A stretch of DNA of 64,000 bases, from assembly GCA_003153555.1 (NCBI GenBank), contig PLZS01000206.1:48029-112028 (forward strand). The letters run 5' to 3'. The stretch's first letter is position 1. Every line of letters begins with the position of its first letter. The notes under the pieces are model-generated. The model searched no databases and had not been told where the DNA came from. It worked only from the letters and a program-made list of their open reading frames with translations. This DNA comes from Candidatus Melainabacteria bacterium. GTDB taxonomy: Bacteria > Cyanobacteriota > Vampirovibrionia > Obscuribacterales > Obscuribacteraceae. A program made the translations under genes and the position numbers. Of this stretch, positions 62,616 through 64,000 are shown piece by piece.

Positions 62616-62738
62616 AATGAACGACCCACGGGCGAGTTGGTGCCCGTGGGTCGTATTCTAGTCTTCATCTGCTGCCGAGAAGATGATGACTTAGATTTTG
62701 AAGAACGGAGTTTCTACAACTTTGTCCAACCAAATTAC
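62616..62738. repeat. 123-bp direct repeat, copy 2
   Basis: This is the intact context of the repeat: the 3' end of the gene at 62691 plus its terminator. Copy 1 is at 60015-60137. The copies are in direct orientation, 2.6 kb apart. Confidence 0.9.
62621..62654 (-). terminator. Terminator of the 62691 gene (repeat copy 2)
   Basis: A 13-bp stem (acgacccacgggc with gcccgtgggtcgt) and an eight-base loop are followed on the minus strand by ttcattctttc. The stem differs from copy 1 by compensating changes that keep pairing, which suggests that the structure has been selected. Confidence 0.7.
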
Positions 62739-63374
62739 TTGAATTTGGTATTGTCCCGGTCCCACTTTCACACTTGGTGCTACAACAGAACCGTCTTCAT
62801 TAGTCTTTCTTGAGAAGACGACACCACGGTCGACTTCGTTGATTCGCATTTCGACTTCAGGCAGTGCATTCTCACTAGCATCTTTTGCTTGCAAGAGAAT
62901 TCTCAACTGGTCTGTGTCTACATGCCAACCGAGGTTAATTTGGATATTGGCATCGTCGATTGTTTTTTGGAAAGTTCCAAGTCCAACCAACTGAGCGCCA
63001 ACACCGCGCAAGGCACCAGCCGGCACCATTTGTTGCCAGGCCATCGCGGCAAGCATGTCTTGCCATGTATTGATGGCAGATTCTTTCGTGCTGCCAACTA
63101 AATCTTTGAGTTTGACTACTGTTGCCTTAACCACGTCTACTTGTTCACCAAGCAGTTTGTCAGTAACTCGTTTTATGATTGCTTCGTCAATCTTAGATAA
63201 CGACCGAAATTGAGAGGCAGCCCACATGGCTCCGTCAAACTTGCGGTTCTCGCCGGGCAACGGCAGGTCGTTAAAGTTCTCGGTGCAGAACTTTTCAAAA
63301 GACTCAGCGCACTTACGCTCGTCACTGATTGAAAGGACCTTTTCCAACTTTTCATTCAGGGTGTTCATTGCCAT
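62691..63374 (-). CDS. Hypothetical protein downstream of a sigma-like gene
   Basis: This 227-residue protein has no signal peptide. The first half is helical (residues 1-110), and the second half is beta-rich with NIQINLGWHVDTDQLRILLQAKDA and VKVGPGQYQIQVIWLDKVVE, resembling a small Ig-like or transthyretin-like fold. No family is certain. The start may be the ATG at 63368 rather than 63374, because aggag is spaced six bases from it. It begins just after the sigma-like gene's stop and is likely co-transcribed; its terminator is the repeat copy 2 hairpin. Confidence 0.65.
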   Translation of the reverse strand: MAMNTLNEKLEKVLSISDERKCAESFEKFCTENFNDLPLPGENRKFDGAMWAASQFRSLSKIDEAIIKRVTDKLLGEQVDVVKATVVKLKDLVGSTKESAINTWQDMLAAMAWQQMVPAGALRGVGAQLVGLGTFQKTIDDANIQINLGWHVDTDQLRILLQAKDASENALPEVEMRINEVDRGVVFSRKTNEDGSVVAPSVKVGPGQYQIQVIWLDKVVETPFFKI

Positions 63375-63377
63375 CTC

Positions 63378-64000
63378 CTAGATACGCGCTTCGTCTTTGT
63401 CCAGTTTTTCTTTGAATGCTTTGAGCGTTCGGACGATTTTCTTGTCGACCGTATCTATACTCTTGGGGTCCATTTTTAGACATGAAATCAAATCTTCTCT
63501 TTTATAACCTTCCACATACTTCAAAACGAAGCAGGTACGGTGGATTTGCTCGGGAAGCTCAGCCAAAATCTGTTCTATAAGATCATTTATCATGGCCTTG
63601 CTCGCTGGATCATTCCCTTCAGAATTTCCAGACATAAAGTTGTATTCGGTTCCAAAAACGTCATCAGCCGTCCGACCGTCCTCCGCGTCAAACATGGAGT
63701 CCAGGGATGTCGTGCGCCACTGGCTGGAGTTGGACGCCTCTTCGCTGAAAGTTTTGCCCAATCCATATTGTTTGCGAGACATGGACTCGCCTTCAAAATT
63801 GGCGTCAAGAGCTGCCACGCCAATCTCAACTGCCTTTTCAGCGGGCTTCTTCTCATCACGCTTCTTCAGTTGAACCTTGTGATAGCGCTCAAGATTCTGG
63901 GCGATCGCTTTGTTACAGGCACCAAGGCAGTAAGGCGCTAGCTTGGCTTCGGGATGGGTGGGATCGAAGTGCTTGGTGACTAAAACCAGGGCATTTTGGA
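63378..64000 (-). CDS. Sigma-70-like factor, 3' part (runs off the right edge)
   Basis: The frame is open to the right edge, so the gene begins outside the window; an internal ATG at 63818 is not the start. Upstream coding KLAPYCLGACNKAIAQNLERYHKVQLKK resembles sigma region 2. A linker follows, then near the C-terminus LIEQILAELPEQIHRTCFVLKYVEGYKREDLI matches region 4 helix-turn-helix. The DNA recognition helix (SCLKMDPKSIDTVDKKIVRTLKAFKEKL) is somewhat divergent. It is probably an ECF-type sigma factor, with the gene at 62691 as its immediate downstream partner. Confidence 0.65.
   Translation of the reverse strand, partial: QNALVLVTKHFDPTHPEAKLAPYCLGACNKAIAQNLERYHKVQLKKRDEKKPAEKAVEIGVAALDANFEGESMSRKQYGLGKTFSEEASNSSQWRTTSLDSMFDAEDGRTADDVFGTEYNFMSGNSEGNDPASKAMINDLIEQILAELPEQIHRTCFVLKYVEGYKREDLISCLKMDPKSIDTVDKKIVRTLKAFKEKLDKDEARI

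Noticed and set aside
1..64000. CRISPR arrays, tRNA and rRNA genes
   Set aside because: No regularly spaced repeats and no recognisable cloverleaf or rRNA segments were seen by eye; a covariance-model scan was not possible.

Overview
The window looks like a chromosomal stretch of a free-living bacterium of moderate G+C with long, loosely packed operons. No rRNA, tRNA, CRISPR array or phage module was seen. The gene mix includes DUF4388/PATAN proteins, MshEN-like repeat proteins, a PATAN protein with a GGDEF-like tail, cyanobacterial-looking signal peptidase motifs, ParE/ParD modules and very large GT-C membrane glycosyltransferases. This resembles the non-photosynthetic relatives of Cyanobacteria (Vampirovibrionia, formerly Melainabacteria, for example Obscuribacterales). 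That placement is an inference from gene content only.

Layout. 1-2.1 kb: C-terminal two-thirds of a Tn3-family transposase, cut by the left edge. 2.1-7.3 kb: signal peptidase I with a membrane protein, a UbiA-type prenyltransferase, small exported or membrane proteins and a broken GNAT gene. 7.9-9.0 kb: a GC-rich M28 metallopeptidase. 9.2-33.8 kb: a long cell-surface glycan region. It holds an MFS transporter, three coupled polyprenol-dependent GT-C enzymes, GT4 and GT2 glycosyltransferases, two SDR nucleotide-sugar enzymes, a six-bladed-propeller-like protein, an FAD/NAD(P) protein, the sulfate-activation genes cysD and cysNC, another polytopic membrane protein and an SGNH-like protein. 33.9-38.5 kb: a three-gene operon (PATAN/degenerate GGDEF, MshEN-repeat protein, lipoprotein beta-propeller). 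38.6-44.5 kb: two ParD/ParE loci around an MFS-HEAT protein and a Cache-HAMP sensor. One toxin is fused to a long TPR-like tail, and the other locus has an antitoxin split by an in-frame TAG. 44.6-56.4 kb: a second glycan region with a GT-C paralogue, GT2, a DUF4143 ATPase, a PglC-size phosphoglycosyl transferase, rmlA, rmlB, rmlD, an rmlC-like cupin and GT4. 56.4-59.7 kb: ACT-malic enzyme, a TPR-type membrane protein and a tandem rhodanese. 59.7-62.7 kb: a gene graveyard (NRAMP and MgtC relics, a possible recombinase relic, tiny ORFs) bracketed by two 123-bp direct repeats that carry a terminator and the tail of the next gene. 62.7-64 kb: that gene and a sigma-factor-like gene running off the right edge.

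How it fits together. RmlA/B/D plus the RmlC-like cupin would make dTDP-L-rhamnose. The phosphoglycosyl transferase would start a lipid-linked glycan and the GT2/GT4 enzymes would extend it. The GT2 at 21.8 kb could charge polyprenol phosphate with a hexose for the GT-C enzymes. CysD/CysNC would supply APS/PAPS, possibly for a sulfated glycan, although no sulfotransferase is visible. The most unusual items are the ParE-TPR fusion, the split antitoxin, the C-terminal module shared by three GT4 enzymes, and the repeat-bounded graveyard with a 55-residue hydrophobic peptide gene.
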